Counted from the stretch's first letter, positions 53,404 to 61,624 are shown. The stretch: DNA of 64,000 bases from Halostella limicola (GCF_003675875.1 NZ_RCDI01000001.1:744001-808000), one strand, 5' to 3'. Notes: generated by a model not told the origin, from the letters alone. Numbers and translations: made by a program.

Positions 53404-54795
53404 ATGTCTCACGAGACGGTTTACGCTATCGCGAGCGGGAAGGGGGGCGTCGGCAAGACGACGACCACGGTGAACATCGGCACGGCGCTCGCGGGGGCCG
53501 GTAACACCGTCGCCGTCGTCGACGCGGACCTGGGCATGGCGAACCTCGCAGGCCTCGTCAGCCTCTCGCCCGACGCGACGACGCTCCACGAGGTGCTCGC
53601 CGGGGAGGCGTCCGTCGAGGAGGCGACGTACGAGCTCGCGGACGGCATCGCCGCGGTCCCCAGCGGCGCAGACCTGGAGAGCTACGCCGACGTCGACGCC
53701 ACCGGGCTGCGAGACGTCGTCGCGCGGCTCCGCGAGGAGTTCGACTACGTCCTGCTGGACGTGGGCGCGGGCGTCAGCCACGAGTCGGTGCTTCCGCTCG
53801 GCCTGGCGGACGAGGTCGTGCTCGTGACGACGCCCGAGCCCGCCTCCGTGCAGGACGCGTCGAAGACGGCTAACCTGACCGCGCGCGCCGAGGGGCGCGT
53901 CGCGGGCCTCGTCATCACCCGCGTCCGCGACGACCGGAACTTCGACTTCGAGGGCATCGCGGAACGGGTCGGCGTCCCCCTGCTCGGCACCGTTCCGGAG
54001 GACGACGCGGTCCGGGACTCGGTCTACTCCGGCACGCCGGTCGTCGTCGACGCCCCCGACAGCCCGGCGGCGGCCGCCTACCGACGCATCGCGGAGCGAC
54101 TCGTCGGCGCCGACGAGGACGAGGCGGCATCCGAGGCGGGAACCGACGCCGCGTCGAGCGCCGAAAGCGACGCGGCGGCCGAACCGGCGGACTCGGCCGC
54201 CGGCGACGACGGCGTCTCGACCGCCATCTCCGGCGTAGAGGGCGACGAGGGAAACGAGACGAGTGACGAGGCGACGGGGACCGCCGACGCCGCGACCGAC
54301 GCGGACGAGACAGGCCACAGTGCGGCGGATGACGAGACCGACGCCGCGTCGAGCACTGAAAGCGGCGCGACGGCCGAGACGCAGGACGACGCAACGGTCG
54401 AAGCTGATCCGACGGGAGCGACGACCGACGCCGATTCGGAGACGGTCCCGAACGCGGAGAGCGACTCGGACGCAGAGACTGACTCAGATGTGGAGACGGA
54501 CTCTGCTGCGTCCCCGACTGCTGACCCCGCCGATGCTCCGGAAAGCGCGACCGCCGACGCGTCGGCGAGCGAGGAGGGCGTCACCATCCCGGACGCGGAG
54601 GAACCGGACGACGGCGAGGACGACGCCGACGGCGTCACCATCTCCGAGGCGGAAGCGGCCGAGGAGGACGAGGACATCGACGAGGACGCGATCCCGTTCA
54701 GCGACCGGGAGTCGACGCCGACCGGCGTCGGCGACGAGGAGGAAGAGGACGACGAGGACGACGACGGCGGGTTCTTCGGTCGCCTCCTCGGCTGA
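53404..54795 (+). CDS. MinD/ParA-family ATPase with long acidic C-terminal tail (MinD4-like)
   Basis: A 463-residue protein. Residues 1-240 are a MinD-type ATPase with the deviant Walker A GKGGVGKTT (signature Lys13, Lys18), Walker A' VDADLGMANL and VLLDVGAG. It lacks a clear membrane-targeting amphipathic helix. Residues about 240-463 are a disordered Asp/Glu/Ala/Ser/Thr tail ending in a short GGFFGRLLG segment that could bind membrane or partner. In Haloferax volcanii a tailed MinD4, encoded near argS and ATP synthase genes as far as I recall, oscillates and places archaella and chemotaxis arrays; this gene has similar structure and neighbourhood. The start was taken at the second ATG. Confidence 0.85.
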   Translation: MSHETVYAIASGKGGVGKTTTTVNIGTALAGAGNTVAVVDADLGMANLAGLVSLSPDATTLHEVLAGEASVEEATYELADGIAAVPSGADLESYADVDATGLRDVVARLREEFDYVLLDVGAGVSHESVLPLGLADEVVLVTTPEPASVQDASKTANLTARAEGRVAGLVITRVRDDRNFDFEGIAERVGVPLLGTVPEDDAVRDSVYSGTPVVVDAPDSPAAAAYRRIAERLVGADEDEAASEAGTDAASSAESDAAAEPADSAAGDDGVSTAISGVEGDEGNETSDEATGTADAATDADETGHSAADDETDAASSTESGATAETQDDATVEADPTGATTDADSETVPNAESDSDAETDSDVETDSAASPTADPADAPESATADASASEEGVTIPDAEEPDDGEDDADGVTISEAEAAEEDEDIDEDAIPFSDRESTPTGVGDEEEEDDEDDDGGFFGRLLG

Positions 54796-54835
54796 AACGG
54801 GAACCTTCAACAGGGAGTTTCGCCAACCCGGTGGT

Positions 54836-54946
54836 ATGGCTGACTCCGACAACTCCGTTCCGATCGGCTGGATACTACTGTTCGTGCTGCTCGTGCTCGG
54901 CTCGATGGTCGCGGCGATAACCTTCGTCGGCGGGAGCGTCTTCTAG
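54836..54946 (+). CDS. 36-residue single-helix membrane protein
   Basis: ATG at 54836, stop TAG at 54944-54946. After an acidic/polar N-terminus (ADSDNSVP) it has one long hydrophobic helix (IGWILLFVLLVLGSMVAAITFVGG). It lies 41 bp after the minD-like stop and converges with argS with no gap. It could be a partner or anchor of the MinD-like protein. Too short for most gene callers. Confidence 0.6.
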   Translation: MADSDNSVPIGWILLFVLLVLGSMVAAITFVGGSVF

Positions 54947-56758
54947 CTACATCGACTCCGGCGCTTCGACGCCCAGCACGTCGAGCGCGTTGCCGACCGC
55001 GTGTCTCGCTGCGAGCACCAGCGCGAGCCGCGCGTCCCGCAGTTCGTCGTCGACGTCGTCGGCCAGCACCGGGCACTCGCGGTAGAAGGCGTTGAACCGC
55101 TCGGCGAGCGTCCGGGTGTAGGTGGCGACGACGTGCGGTTCGAGGTCCTCCGCCGCCTCCTCGACCACGGCGGGGAAGCGCGCGACCGTCCGGAGCAGGT
55201 CGCGCTCGTACTCCGTGTCGAGCAGGTCGGCGTTCAGGTCGTCGAGGCTCGGGCGGCCGGCAGCCTCGCTGTCTCGCGGGCCCTGCCCGCTCGACGCCTC
55301 CGAGGCGCTACGCGCCTCGTCTATGATCCCGCAGCACCGCGCGTGGACGTACTGGACGTAGGGCGCGGACTGGGCCTCGAAGTCGAGCGCGCGGTCCCAC
55401 TCGAAGGTGATCGCCTTGGTCGGCTGCTTCGAGACGATGTCGTAACGCACCGCGCCGATGCCGACCTGCCGGGCGATCCGGTCGACGTCCTCGTCGGTGA
55501 GGTCGTCGTCGCGGATGCGGTCGTCGAGGCGTTTCTCTACTTCGTCGCGTGCGCGTGCGACGGCCTCGTCGAGGAGGTCGTCGAGGTCGACGCCGGTGCC
55601 CTCGCGGGTGCTCATCTTCCCCTCGGGCAGGTTCACGTATGAGTAGAGCACCTGCCGGAGCTGGTCGGTGTCGTTCCCGAGCAGTTCGAGCGTCGTCCGG
55701 AGCTGCTCGGCCTGGAGCTTGTGGTCCTCGCCGAGGACGGTGACGGCCCGGTCGTAGTTGTCGAACTTCCACTCGTGGTGGGCCAGGTCGCGCGTAGGGT
55801 AGAGGCTGGTGCCGTCCGAGCGCAGGAACACGAGGTTCTTGTCGATGCCGTGGTCCTCTAGGTCGAGCTGCCAGGCGTCCTCCTCGTAGACGGCCTCGTC
55901 TAAGTCCTGCAGGCGGTCGACCAGGTCGTCGGTCGAGCCGTCGAACATGAACTTCGTCTCCTTGACGAACTCGTCGAACTCCGCGGGGAGGCGTTCGAGG
56001 CACTCGCGCATGCCGCCGAGCACCTGGTCGACGACCTCGCTGACGCGCTCGTAGGTCTCCTCGTCGCCCGCCTCGAGGCCCTGCATGATCGACTCGATCT
56101 CGGCCTCGGCCTCCTCGACCTCGTCGGCGTCGCCCGCTTCCAGGAACGCGTTGCCCTTGCGGTAGTAGCGCACGAGGTCGTACTCGATGCGGTCGCGCTC
56201 GGGCGCCGCATCGAGGTCTGCCTCGTCGAACGTCTCGTACGCCCACGTGAACACGGCCATCTGCCGGCCCGCGTCGTTGACGTAGTAGTGGCGAGAGACG
56301 TCGTAGCCCGCGTAGTCGAGGGAGTTGGCGACGGCGTCGCCGACGATGGGGTTGCGCGCGCGGCCGACGTGGACCGGCCCCGTCGGGTTGGCGCTCGTGT
56401 GCTCGACGACGACCGAGGTGTCTTTCGGCTCCAGGCGGCCGTAGTCGGCGTTCTGGGCCTCGTCGAGCGTGTCGGCGAAGTAGCGGTCGCTCGGGAGGAA
56501 GTTGACGTACGGCCCCTGCGGGACTGCGTCGGCGACGTACTCGTACTCGCCGGCGTCTACCTGCTCGGCGACGTCGACGGCCACCTCGGGCGGCGGCGCG
56601 CCGACCTCGCCGGCCAGCCGGAAGGCGACGCTCGAAGCGAGCACGGCGTCGACGTCTTCCGGCGGCTCCTCGATGCCGAGGTCGTCGGTCGGGAGGTCGA
56701 GCGCGGAGAGTGCCGCCTCCACCGCGTCCTCGACCTCCTCGCGGACGGCTAGGAACAT
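54947..56758 (-). CDS. argS: Arginyl-tRNA synthetase
   Basis: A 603-residue class I synthetase. The HIGH motif is HVGR in [19 protein letters not shown]; the KMSK motif is KMSTREGTG near residue 380. The N-terminal Add-1 domain and the C-terminal DALR anticodon domain ([39 protein letters not shown]) are present. Just before the DALR domain, residues about 480-505 are a polar Ser/Ala/Gly/Arg/Glu insert encoded by palindromic DNA related to that in hutH. A TATA-like box (56781-56788, minus) lies 23-30 nt before the ATG. Confidence 0.96.
   Translation of the reverse strand: MFLAVREEVEDAVEAALSALDLPTDDLGIEEPPEDVDAVLASSVAFRLAGEVGAPPPEVAVDVAEQVDAGEYEYVADAVPQGPYVNFLPSDRYFADTLDEAQNADYGRLEPKDTSVVVEHTSANPTGPVHVGRARNPIVGDAVANSLDYAGYDVSRHYYVNDAGRQMAVFTWAYETFDEADLDAAPERDRIEYDLVRYYRKGNAFLEAGDADEVEEAEAEIESIMQGLEAGDEETYERVSEVVDQVLGGMRECLERLPAEFDEFVKETKFMFDGSTDDLVDRLQDLDEAVYEEDAWQLDLEDHGIDKNLVFLRSDGTSLYPTRDLAHHEWKFDNYDRAVTVLGEDHKLQAEQLRTTLELLGNDTDQLRQVLYSYVNLPEGKMSTREGTGVDLDDLLDEAVARARDEVEKRLDDRIRDDDLTDEDVDRIARQVGIGAVRYDIVSKQPTKAITFEWDRALDFEAQSAPYVQYVHARCCGIIDEARSASEASSGQGPRDSEAAGRPSLDDLNADLLDTEYERDLLRTVARFPAVVEEAAEDLEPHVVATYTRTLAERFNAFYRECPVLADDVDDELRDARLALVLAARHAVGNALDVLGVEAPESM
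55244..55319. repeat. Palindromic insertion inside argS
   Basis: Three inverted repeats in 76 bp: GAGGCT/AGCCTC (55244-55267), GCGGGC-CCT-GCCCGC (55276-55290) and a perfect 8-bp CGAGGCGC-TAC-GCGCCTCG (55301-55319). The part at 55271-55294 matches the hutH segment at 13666-13689 on the other strand with one mismatch. It stays in frame. Confidence 0.7.
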
Positions 56759-56865
56759 ACGCCCCCGTTTACGGGCCGGGAGTATAGGGGTGACGGGTTG
56801 GCCCGACGCGGCGTCGCCGGCCGCGTCGGGGGGTCGACCCTCGTGGTAACGTTTCTCTCAGAAGG

Positions 56866-56873
56866 GTTATACG
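56866..56873 (+). promoter_or_regulatory. TATA element of the cold-shock gene
   Basis: GTTATACG lies 26-33 nt before the ATG at 56899. Confidence 0.55.
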
Positions 56874-56898
56874 TGGAGCGCCCCTCGTGTTATTCGTA

Positions 56899-57093
56899 AT
56901 GGCGCAAGGAACTGTTGATTTCTTCAACGACACTGGCGGTTACGGCTTCATCGACACCGAGGACGCGGACGACGACGTTTTCTTCCACATGGAGGACGTT
57001 GGCGGCGAGGACCTCACCGAAGGCACTGACATCGAGTTCGACATCGAACAGGCCCCCAAGGGCCCGCGCGCGACCAACGTCGTCCGGCAGTAA
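56899..57093 (+). CDS. Cold-shock domain protein
   Basis: A 64-residue cold-shock protein: GTVDFFNDTGGYGFI (RNP1-like KGYGFI counterpart) and DVFFHMEDV (RNP2), then an acidic loop and a basic end RATNVVRQ. It binds single-stranded nucleic acid as an RNA chaperone. The key aromatics are present; the usual basic Lys/Gly positions are partly acidic, a halophilic change. Single gene with its own TATA box and a T5 run near 57121 after the stop. Confidence 0.94.
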   Translation: MAQGTVDFFNDTGGYGFIDTEDADDDVFFHMEDVGGEDLTEGTDIEFDIEQAPKGPRATNVVRQ

Positions 57094-57097
57094 TTCG

Positions 57098-57126
57098 ACG
57101 CTCGCGCTCGTAGACTACCGTTTTTC
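57098..57126 (+). terminator. T-run terminator of the cold-shock gene
   Basis: A GC-rich inverted segment (CGCTCGCGCTCG) is followed by CCGTTTTT at 57119-57125. Confidence 0.45.
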
Positions 57127-57162
57127 TGGAACTACCGACCGGCGAGCGGCCGCGATCGCTTC

Positions 57163-57447
57163 TCATAGCTGTTCGGCGCAGCGCCGGCAGAACGCGAACT
57201 CCGCTCCGTTTTCGGCCCCGCAGGACCGACAGAACACTCTCTGGAGGCCCTGCGAGTCCGCGTCGTCGTCTTCCGGCGGCGCGGGACCGTACTCCTCGTC
57301 TTCGGTGTAGCGGTCCAGCTCGCCGGCCCGTCGCTTCCGGAGGCGCTCGCGGCCGTCGCGGACGATGCCGACGAGGACGCGGACGCTGGCCGCGAGGGCG
57401 ACGAGGTACGCGACAGCCAGCGCGAGGCCGTACAGCGCGCCGAGCAT
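57163..57447 (-). CDS. Membrane-anchored zinc-ribbon protein
   Basis: A 94-residue protein. From the ATG at 57447 a hydrophobic helix (LGALYGLALAVAYLVALAASVRVLVGIV) comes first, then a basic stretch, an acidic linker and a C-terminal zinc ribbon (FCRSCGAENGAEFAFCRRCAEQL, two CxxC). A TTG at 57504 would add 19 residues and lies about 25 nt from the TATA-like GTGATAAAG, so a leaderless TTG start is not excluded. The ribbon is likely cytoplasmic. Divergent from the next gene. Function unknown. Confidence 0.65.
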   Translation of the reverse strand: MLGALYGLALAVAYLVALAASVRVLVGIVRDGRERLRKRRAGELDRYTEDEEYGPAPPEDDDADSQGLQRVFCRSCGAENGAEFAFCRRCAEQL

Positions 57448-57527
57448 CTCGCGTCGAAATCGGGCCGCGATCGCCTTACGTACTGTGCCGACGTGTATTA
57501 GCAACCTGCCGACCCGCGAGCCGCGTC

Positions 57528-57535
57528 TTTATCAC
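57528..57535. promoter_or_regulatory. Shared TATA-like element between two divergent genes
   Basis: TTTATCAC (GTGATAAA on the minus strand) lies about 26 nt before the GTG at 57558 and about 25 nt before the TTG at 57504. One AT-rich core may serve both directions. Confidence 0.4.
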
Positions 57536-57557
57536 TACGGACCGCACCGTGACGAAC

Positions 57558-57983
57558 GTGCCACCGAGAGACGCCGTCACGCGGCGGGCGATCGTCGACG
57601 CCCACCGGGAGACGCTGGCCGCGACGGTCGACGCCGCTCGAACCGTCGCGGCGGCGTGGCCCGGCGAGACGGTACGAGATCCGAGTGCAGTCGCGGCTCC
57701 GCTCGAAGGGGAACTCCGGGAGCGGGGACTCGTCGAGGACCTGCTCGCGACGCTCGACACCGCCGCCGCGGCGATCGACGAGTCGATCCGGGGCGCGCCG
57801 GTGCCGGCTCCGCCGTACCTGTCCGTGACCAGCCGCGGCCCGGTCTGTCGCGCCACGCTGTCGGGCGGGGACCGGCTCGTGGTCGAGCCGGTGATGTTCG
57901 CCGTCGACCGCCGCCCGGCGCGGTACCGCTTCGCCGACCCGGACGTCGAGGAGTGTCTGCGCGTCCGTCTCAGGCCGGCGTGA
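57558..57983 (+). CDS. Conserved haloarchaeal hypothetical protein
   Basis: A 141-residue protein. The N-terminal half is helical (AVTRRAIVDAHRETLAATVDAARTVAAAWPG, RERGLVEDLLATLDTAAAAIDESI), the second half beta-rich (YLSVTSRGPVCRATLSGGDRLVVEPVMFAVDRRPARYRFADP). No motif recognised. The GTG at 57558 fits the TATA spacing better than GTG at 57549. Downstream lies a repeat next to a tiny convergent membrane gene. Confidence 0.6.
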   Translation: MPPRDAVTRRAIVDAHRETLAATVDAARTVAAAWPGETVRDPSAVAAPLEGELRERGLVEDLLATLDTAAAAIDESIRGAPVPAPPYLSVTSRGPVCRATLSGGDRLVVEPVMFAVDRRPARYRFADPDVEECLRVRLRPA

Positions 57984-58058
57984 CCGCCGGGGAGGTGGAG
58001 GAACGGCCGTCGATCATGGGCGGCGCATCGAGGTCGGGCCCGGTGGGAGAAGGCTCGC

Positions 58059-58109
58059 CGCGGGGCGGTTCGTAGTTGCGGGGGAGGTCAGTCGCGGGGC
58101 GGTTCGTAG
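58059..58109. repeat. Direct repeat at the 3' end of a micro-gene
   Basis: A 17-bp unit, CGCGGGGCGGTTCGTAG, is found at 58059-58075 and 58093-58109. The second lies in the last codons of the 34-aa gene; the first is just past its stop, as if the gene tail had been duplicated. Confidence 0.6.
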
Positions 58110-58192
58110 CTGCGTCCGAAGTTGAGCGTCGCCAGCAGCATGAGCCCGAGATTGAGGCCCAGCAGGGCGAGGCCGACGGCGAGGTCTACCAT
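58088..58192 (-). CDS. 34-residue single-helix membrane micro-protein
   Basis: ATG at 58192, stop at 58088. It has one hydrophobic helix (LAVGLALLGLNLGLMLLATLNFG) and a short polar end (RSYEPPRD). Its last codons are repeated just past the stop by a 17-bp direct repeat. It lies 112 bp from the divergent taw1 start. Unknown function; haloarchaea have many such one-helix proteins. Confidence 0.55.
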   Translation of the reverse strand: MVDLAVGLALLGLNLGLMLLATLNFGRSYEPPRD

Positions 58193-58304
58193 CGTCGAAG
58201 CTCTCGCCCCGGCGCATTTGTACTCGTCGCTTCCGCGGCGGAGAGACACGCGTTACCGAACGCCCGTCCGCACGGCTTATGCCGCTCGCTCCGAACGGAC
58301 GAGT

Positions 58305-59285
58305 ATGAGCGACAGCGAGGACGGGCCGGCCCAGGTCGGGTCCCCGAACTACCACAGCGAGAACCACACTGCGGCCCAGACCTGCGGGTGGACGGCGAAC
58401 GCGATGCGGGGAGACGGGAAGTGCTACAAGTACATCTTCTACGGCATCGAGTCCCACCGCTGCATCCAGATGACGCCGGTCGTGAAGTGCAACGAGCGCT
58501 GCGTCTTCTGCTGGCGCGACCACGCCGGCCACGCGTACGAGCTGGGCGACGTGGAGTGGGACGACCCCGCGGCCGTCGCGGACGCCAGCGTCGAACTCCA
58601 GAAGAAGCTGCTCTCGGGGTTCGGCGGCAACGACGAGGTGCCCGACGAGGTGTTCGAGCAGGCGATGGAGCCGCGCCACGTCGCCATCAGTCTCGACGGC
58701 GAGCCGACGCTGTACCCGTACCTGCCGGAGCTCATCGAGGAGTTCCGCGAGCGCGACATCACCACCTTCCTCGTCAGCAACGGGACGAACCCGGAGATGC
58801 TGGAGCGCTGTGACCCGACGCAGCTGTACGTCAGCGTCGACGCGCCCGAGCGCCACACGTTCGACGAGGTCGTCAAGCCCGTCGACGACGGCGCCTGGGA
58901 GGACCTCGTCGACACGATGGACGTCCTCGCGGACAAGGACGACACCCGGACCGTCCTGCGGACGACGCTCGTGAAAGGCGAGAACATGCGGGACCCGGAC
59001 TGGTACGCCGGGTTCTACCAGCGGGCCGACCCGGACTTCGTCGAGCTGAAGGCGTACATGCACGTCGGGCACTCGCAGGGCCGGCTGGACCGCGACTCGA
59101 TGCCCGACCACGAGGAGGTGATGGCGTTCGCCGGGGACGTCGCAGAACACTTACCCGAACACGACGAGATCCGGGGCGTCCCCGAGTCCCGCGTCGCCCT
59201 CGTCGCCCGCGAGAAGGACACCTGGGTGCCGAAGCTCAAGAAGGGAAGCGAGTTCTGGGAGCGCGACCCGGTCGTCGGCGACTGA
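58305..59285 (+). CDS. taw1: S-adenosylmethionine-dependent tRNA 4-demethylwyosine synthase
   Basis: A 326-residue radical SAM enzyme that joins pyruvate-derived carbons to N1-methylguanosine-37 of tRNA-Phe, making the tricyclic base 4-demethylwyosine. Radical SAM cysteines are C62, C66 and C69 (VKCNERCVFCW), and the second [4Fe-4S] cluster cysteines are C27, C40 and C53, nearly the same numbers as in the known archaeal enzymes. Further motifs are ISLDGEPTLYPYLPEL and YMHVGHSQGRL. Start at the ATG at 58305; the longer frame is non-coding in style. A MITE-like palindrome starts inside its stop codon. Confidence 0.95.
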   Translation: MSDSEDGPAQVGSPNYHSENHTAAQTCGWTANAMRGDGKCYKYIFYGIESHRCIQMTPVVKCNERCVFCWRDHAGHAYELGDVEWDDPAAVADASVELQKKLLSGFGGNDEVPDEVFEQAMEPRHVAISLDGEPTLYPYLPELIEEFRERDITTFLVSNGTNPEMLERCDPTQLYVSVDAPERHTFDEVVKPVDDGAWEDLVDTMDVLADKDDTRTVLRTTLVKGENMRDPDWYAGFYQRADPDFVELKAYMHVGHSQGRLDRDSMPDHEEVMAFAGDVAEHLPEHDEIRGVPESRVALVAREKDTWVPKLKKGSEFWERDPVVGD

Positions 59286-59366
59286 TACGGACTGCTGTAA
59301 CGATTTACCGGAGCAACCGCCGAACGAGTCGCGGTTGCTCTGGAGACGACTTACAGCAATCCGTAT
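59285..59366. mobile_element. MITE-like 82-bp imperfect palindrome, copy 2
   Basis: Terminal inverted repeats ATACGGACTGCTGTAA and TTACAGCAATCCGTAT differ at one position; a perfect 10-bp core GAGCAACCGC/GCGGTTGCTC (59311-59320, 59331-59340) has a 10-nt loop. It begins with the last base of the taw1 stop. Terminal sequence is related to the element at 17752-17829. Confidence 0.6.
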
Positions 59367-59414
59367 GACAGGTCCGGACCGTTTTGCCGCCGTCCGTCGT
59401 ACTGCGGCCGAGCC

Positions 59415-59954
59415 ATGAGCGAGAAGACCACCAGCGACGAGGTCGACGAACGGCAGTTAGAGCTCGCGAAACAGGAGGGCGAGGCGTACACCCGGTCGCT
59501 GGACTACATGATCGACGAGGTGGCGGAGACCGGCGACCTGACGACCGTCGACGACTACGTCGTCGGGTTCGCGCAGGAGGAAGCAGAGGGGATGTACGCG
59601 CCCACGGGGGACGGCGACCTGGAGTGGACGGAACCGGACGAGGAGAACTGCCACCTCGAAGTCGCGGTGACGGACGCCGCCGACGGCCGGTTCGTTCCGG
59701 AACTGACGGTGCGGGCGACGCTCTCGCCGGAGGAGGGCGATGACGTCGGCCCGTTCGAGGTACCGTTCATCTGGCACCCAGGGCTTCACCACTACGGGAC
59801 GAACGTCGAGGTTCCGGGCGACGGCGAGTACGACATCTCCGTCGAGGTCGACCCGCCCGAGTTCATGCGCCACGACGAGGAGAACGGCGACCGCTACGCC
59901 GAACCCGTCGAGGTGACCTTCGAGGGCGTCGAGATAGAGACGGGACAGGACTGA
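59415..59954 (+). CDS. P19/Tp34-like iron-transport-family protein without signal peptide
   Basis: A 179-residue acidic protein. Its second half has the beta-sandwich pattern of the P19/Tp34 Fe2+ transport family: ELTVRATLSPEEGDDVGPFEVPFIWHPGLHHYGTNVEVPGDGEYDISVEVDPPEFMRHDEENGDRYAEPVEVTFEGVEI, with HPGLHHYG and a late MRHD as candidate metal ligands. Known members are periplasmic or lipoproteins; this one has no signal peptide and a charged N-terminus (KTTSDEVDERQLELAKQEGEAY), so it appears cytoplasmic. No FTR1 permease is adjacent. Confidence 0.7.
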   Translation: MSEKTTSDEVDERQLELAKQEGEAYTRSLDYMIDEVAETGDLTTVDDYVVGFAQEEAEGMYAPTGDGDLEWTEPDEENCHLEVAVTDAADGRFVPELTVRATLSPEEGDDVGPFEVPFIWHPGLHHYGTNVEVPGDGEYDISVEVDPPEFMRHDEENGDRYAEPVEVTFEGVEIETGQD

Positions 59955-60104
59955 GCGAGGCCCGCCCCCCGGTGCCGAGACGCTCCGAACGTGCTCCGCG
60001 ACGCGCCGTGATGGGCCGCGGGGCATCTCTCCCGGCCGCTTGAACCGATGCGTTTAGGGGCGCCGCGTCCCTACCGAGAGACAACTCTCGTTCCGTTTCT
60101 TTAC

Positions 60105-60128
60105 GTTCCAATTCTGGAACGCGTTCCA
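60105..60128. promoter_or_regulatory. Overlapping palindromic operator upstream of rbkR
   Basis: Three alternating half-sites: GTTCCA (60105-60110), TGGAAC (60115-60120), GTTCCA (60123-60128). The last two form the perfect 14-bp palindrome TGGAACGCGTTCCA (60115-60128). The site ends 10 bp upstream of the TATA box, where bound RbkR could block or help TFB/TBP. Confidence 0.65.
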
Positions 60129-60138
60129 TATTCGGTAC

Positions 60139-60146
60139 GCTTATGG
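60139..60146 (+). promoter_or_regulatory. TATA element of rbkR-ribB
   Basis: GCTTATGG lies 24-31 nt before the ATG at 60170, so the transcript is probably leaderless. Confidence 0.5.
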
Positions 60147-60169
60147 CGGCCGCTCGGCTAGTGTCGACT

Positions 60170-60874
60170 ATGACAGACGCAGCGTCGCTCGCGGTGGGTC
60201 ACGACGAACTCGCGGTGCTGAAGTTCCTCGCGCTCGACGGCGGCCTCGACGGCGAGGTGAAGACCACCTGTTCCGGGCTCGCGGACCGGCTCGATGCCTC
60301 GAACCAGACGGCGTCGCGGCGGCTCCAGCGACTGGAGGACGAGGGGTTCGTCGAGCGAGACACCGTCTCCGACGGGCAGTGGATCGCGATCACCGACGCG
60401 GGCGAGCGCGCCCTCCGCGGCGAGTACGAGGACTACCGACGCATCTTCGAGACCGACAGCGGCGTCGAACTCGACGGCACGGTCACCGGCGGGATGGGCG
60501 AGGGCCGGCACTACATCTCCCTGCCGGGGTACATGGAGCAGTTCGTCGAGCGCCTGGAGTACGAGCCGTTCGCGGGGACCCTGAACGTCGACCTCACCGA
60601 CGCGAGCGTCCGCCGGCGCTCGGCGATGGCGTCGCTCGACCCGGTGCCGATCGACGGCTGGGAGGACGAGGAGCGCACCTACGGCCCGGCCGTCTGCTAC
60701 CCCGCGTCGGTCGAGACCGCCGAGGACGAGACGTACGACGAGTGCCACATCGTCGCCCCCGAGCGGACCCACCACGACGAGGACCAACTCGAGATCATCG
60801 CCCCGGAGAAGCTCCGGGAGGCGCTCGGGCTGGCGGACGGCGACCACGTCACCGTTCGCGTCGAGGGGGCCTGA
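60170..60874 (+). CDS. rbkR: Bifunctional transcriptional regulator / CTP-dependent riboflavin kinase
   Basis: A 234-residue two-domain protein. Residues 1-85 are a winged helix ([52 protein letters not shown]). Residues 95-230 are the archaeal riboflavin kinase (DUF120): [41 protein letters not shown] and a late [17 protein letters not shown]. It makes FMN from riboflavin with CTP and, as RbkR, controls riboflavin genes. It is followed by ribB with a 1-bp gap. A palindromic GTTCCA site just upstream is a likely autoregulatory operator. Start ATG at 60170, about 25-30 nt after the TATA-like element. Confidence 0.92.
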   Translation: MTDAASLAVGHDELAVLKFLALDGGLDGEVKTTCSGLADRLDASNQTASRRLQRLEDEGFVERDTVSDGQWIAITDAGERALRGEYEDYRRIFETDSGVELDGTVTGGMGEGRHYISLPGYMEQFVERLEYEPFAGTLNVDLTDASVRRRSAMASLDPVPIDGWEDEERTYGPAVCYPASVETAEDETYDECHIVAPERTHHDEDQLEIIAPEKLREALGLADGDHVTVRVEGA

Positions 60875-60875
60875 G

Positions 60876-61544
60876 ATGACCCGACAGACCGCCGACGACG
60901 TGGCGGACGCCGTGGAGGCGTTCCGCGCCGGCCGCCCCGTGCTCGTCCACGACTTCGCCGACCGTGAGGGGGAGACTGACCTCGTCTACCCCGCGGGCGT
61001 CGTGACGCCGGAGGACGTCGCGCGCATGCGCAACGACGCCGGGGGGCTCGTCTGCGTCGCCCTCTCCCACGAGGTCGCGGAGGCGTTCGACCTCCCCTTC
61101 GCCGCCGAGACGATCGAACACCCCGCGGGGACCGACCACGACCTGGCGTACGACGAGCGCTCGTCGTTCTCGCTGACGGTCAACCACCGCGACACCTACA
61201 CCGGCATCACGGACCAGGACCGGGCGCTCACCATCTCCGAACTCGCCTCCGCCGCCGACGGCGCCGACCGACTCGACGCCGACGACTTCGCCGAGACGTT
61301 CCGCTCGCCCGGCCACGTCCACCTGCTGAAGGCCGCGCCGCGCCTCCTCGACGAACGCAAGGGCCACACCGAACTCGGCCTCGCGCTCGCCGCCGCGACG
61401 GACCGGCCGCCCGCCGTCGTCGTCTGCGAGATGCTGGACGACGAGACCGGGCAGGCGCTCTCGCCTGCCGACGCCCGCGAGTACGCCCGCCGGAACGGCT
61501 TCCCCTACGTCGAGGGGTCGGCCCTCGTCGAGCGCCTGGGGTAG
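60876..61544 (+). CDS. ribB: 3,4-dihydroxy-2-butanone 4-phosphate synthase
   Basis: A 222-residue RibB that makes the four-carbon unit of riboflavin from ribulose 5-phosphate. Motifs: VLVHDFADREGETDLVYPAGVVTPEDVARMRNDAGGLVCVAL (acidic loop and substrate site), FSLTVNHRDTYTGITDQDRALTI and the C-terminal SPGHVHLLKAAPRLLDERKGHTELGLALA with conserved His. It starts 1 bp after the regulator/kinase gene, so both are co-expressed under the same operator. Confidence 0.94.
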   Translation: MTRQTADDVADAVEAFRAGRPVLVHDFADREGETDLVYPAGVVTPEDVARMRNDAGGLVCVALSHEVAEAFDLPFAAETIEHPAGTDHDLAYDERSSFSLTVNHRDTYTGITDQDRALTISELASAADGADRLDADDFAETFRSPGHVHLLKAAPRLLDERKGHTELGLALAAATDRPPAVVVCEMLDDETGQALSPADAREYARRNGFPYVEGSALVERLG

Positions 61545-61624
61545 CTCTCGCCGCTGCGCTCGGTCGAAACGTCCAGTATCGAAAACCGTGAACACTCATT
61601 AGGGTGGGTGCCATTTCCCCCCGT

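Noticed and set aside
54263-54836. Arg/Thr-rich frame overlapping the MinD-like tail
   Set aside because: It is the out-of-frame reading of the acidic Asp/Glu/Ala tail; only its last 36 codons (from 54836) form a real small gene.
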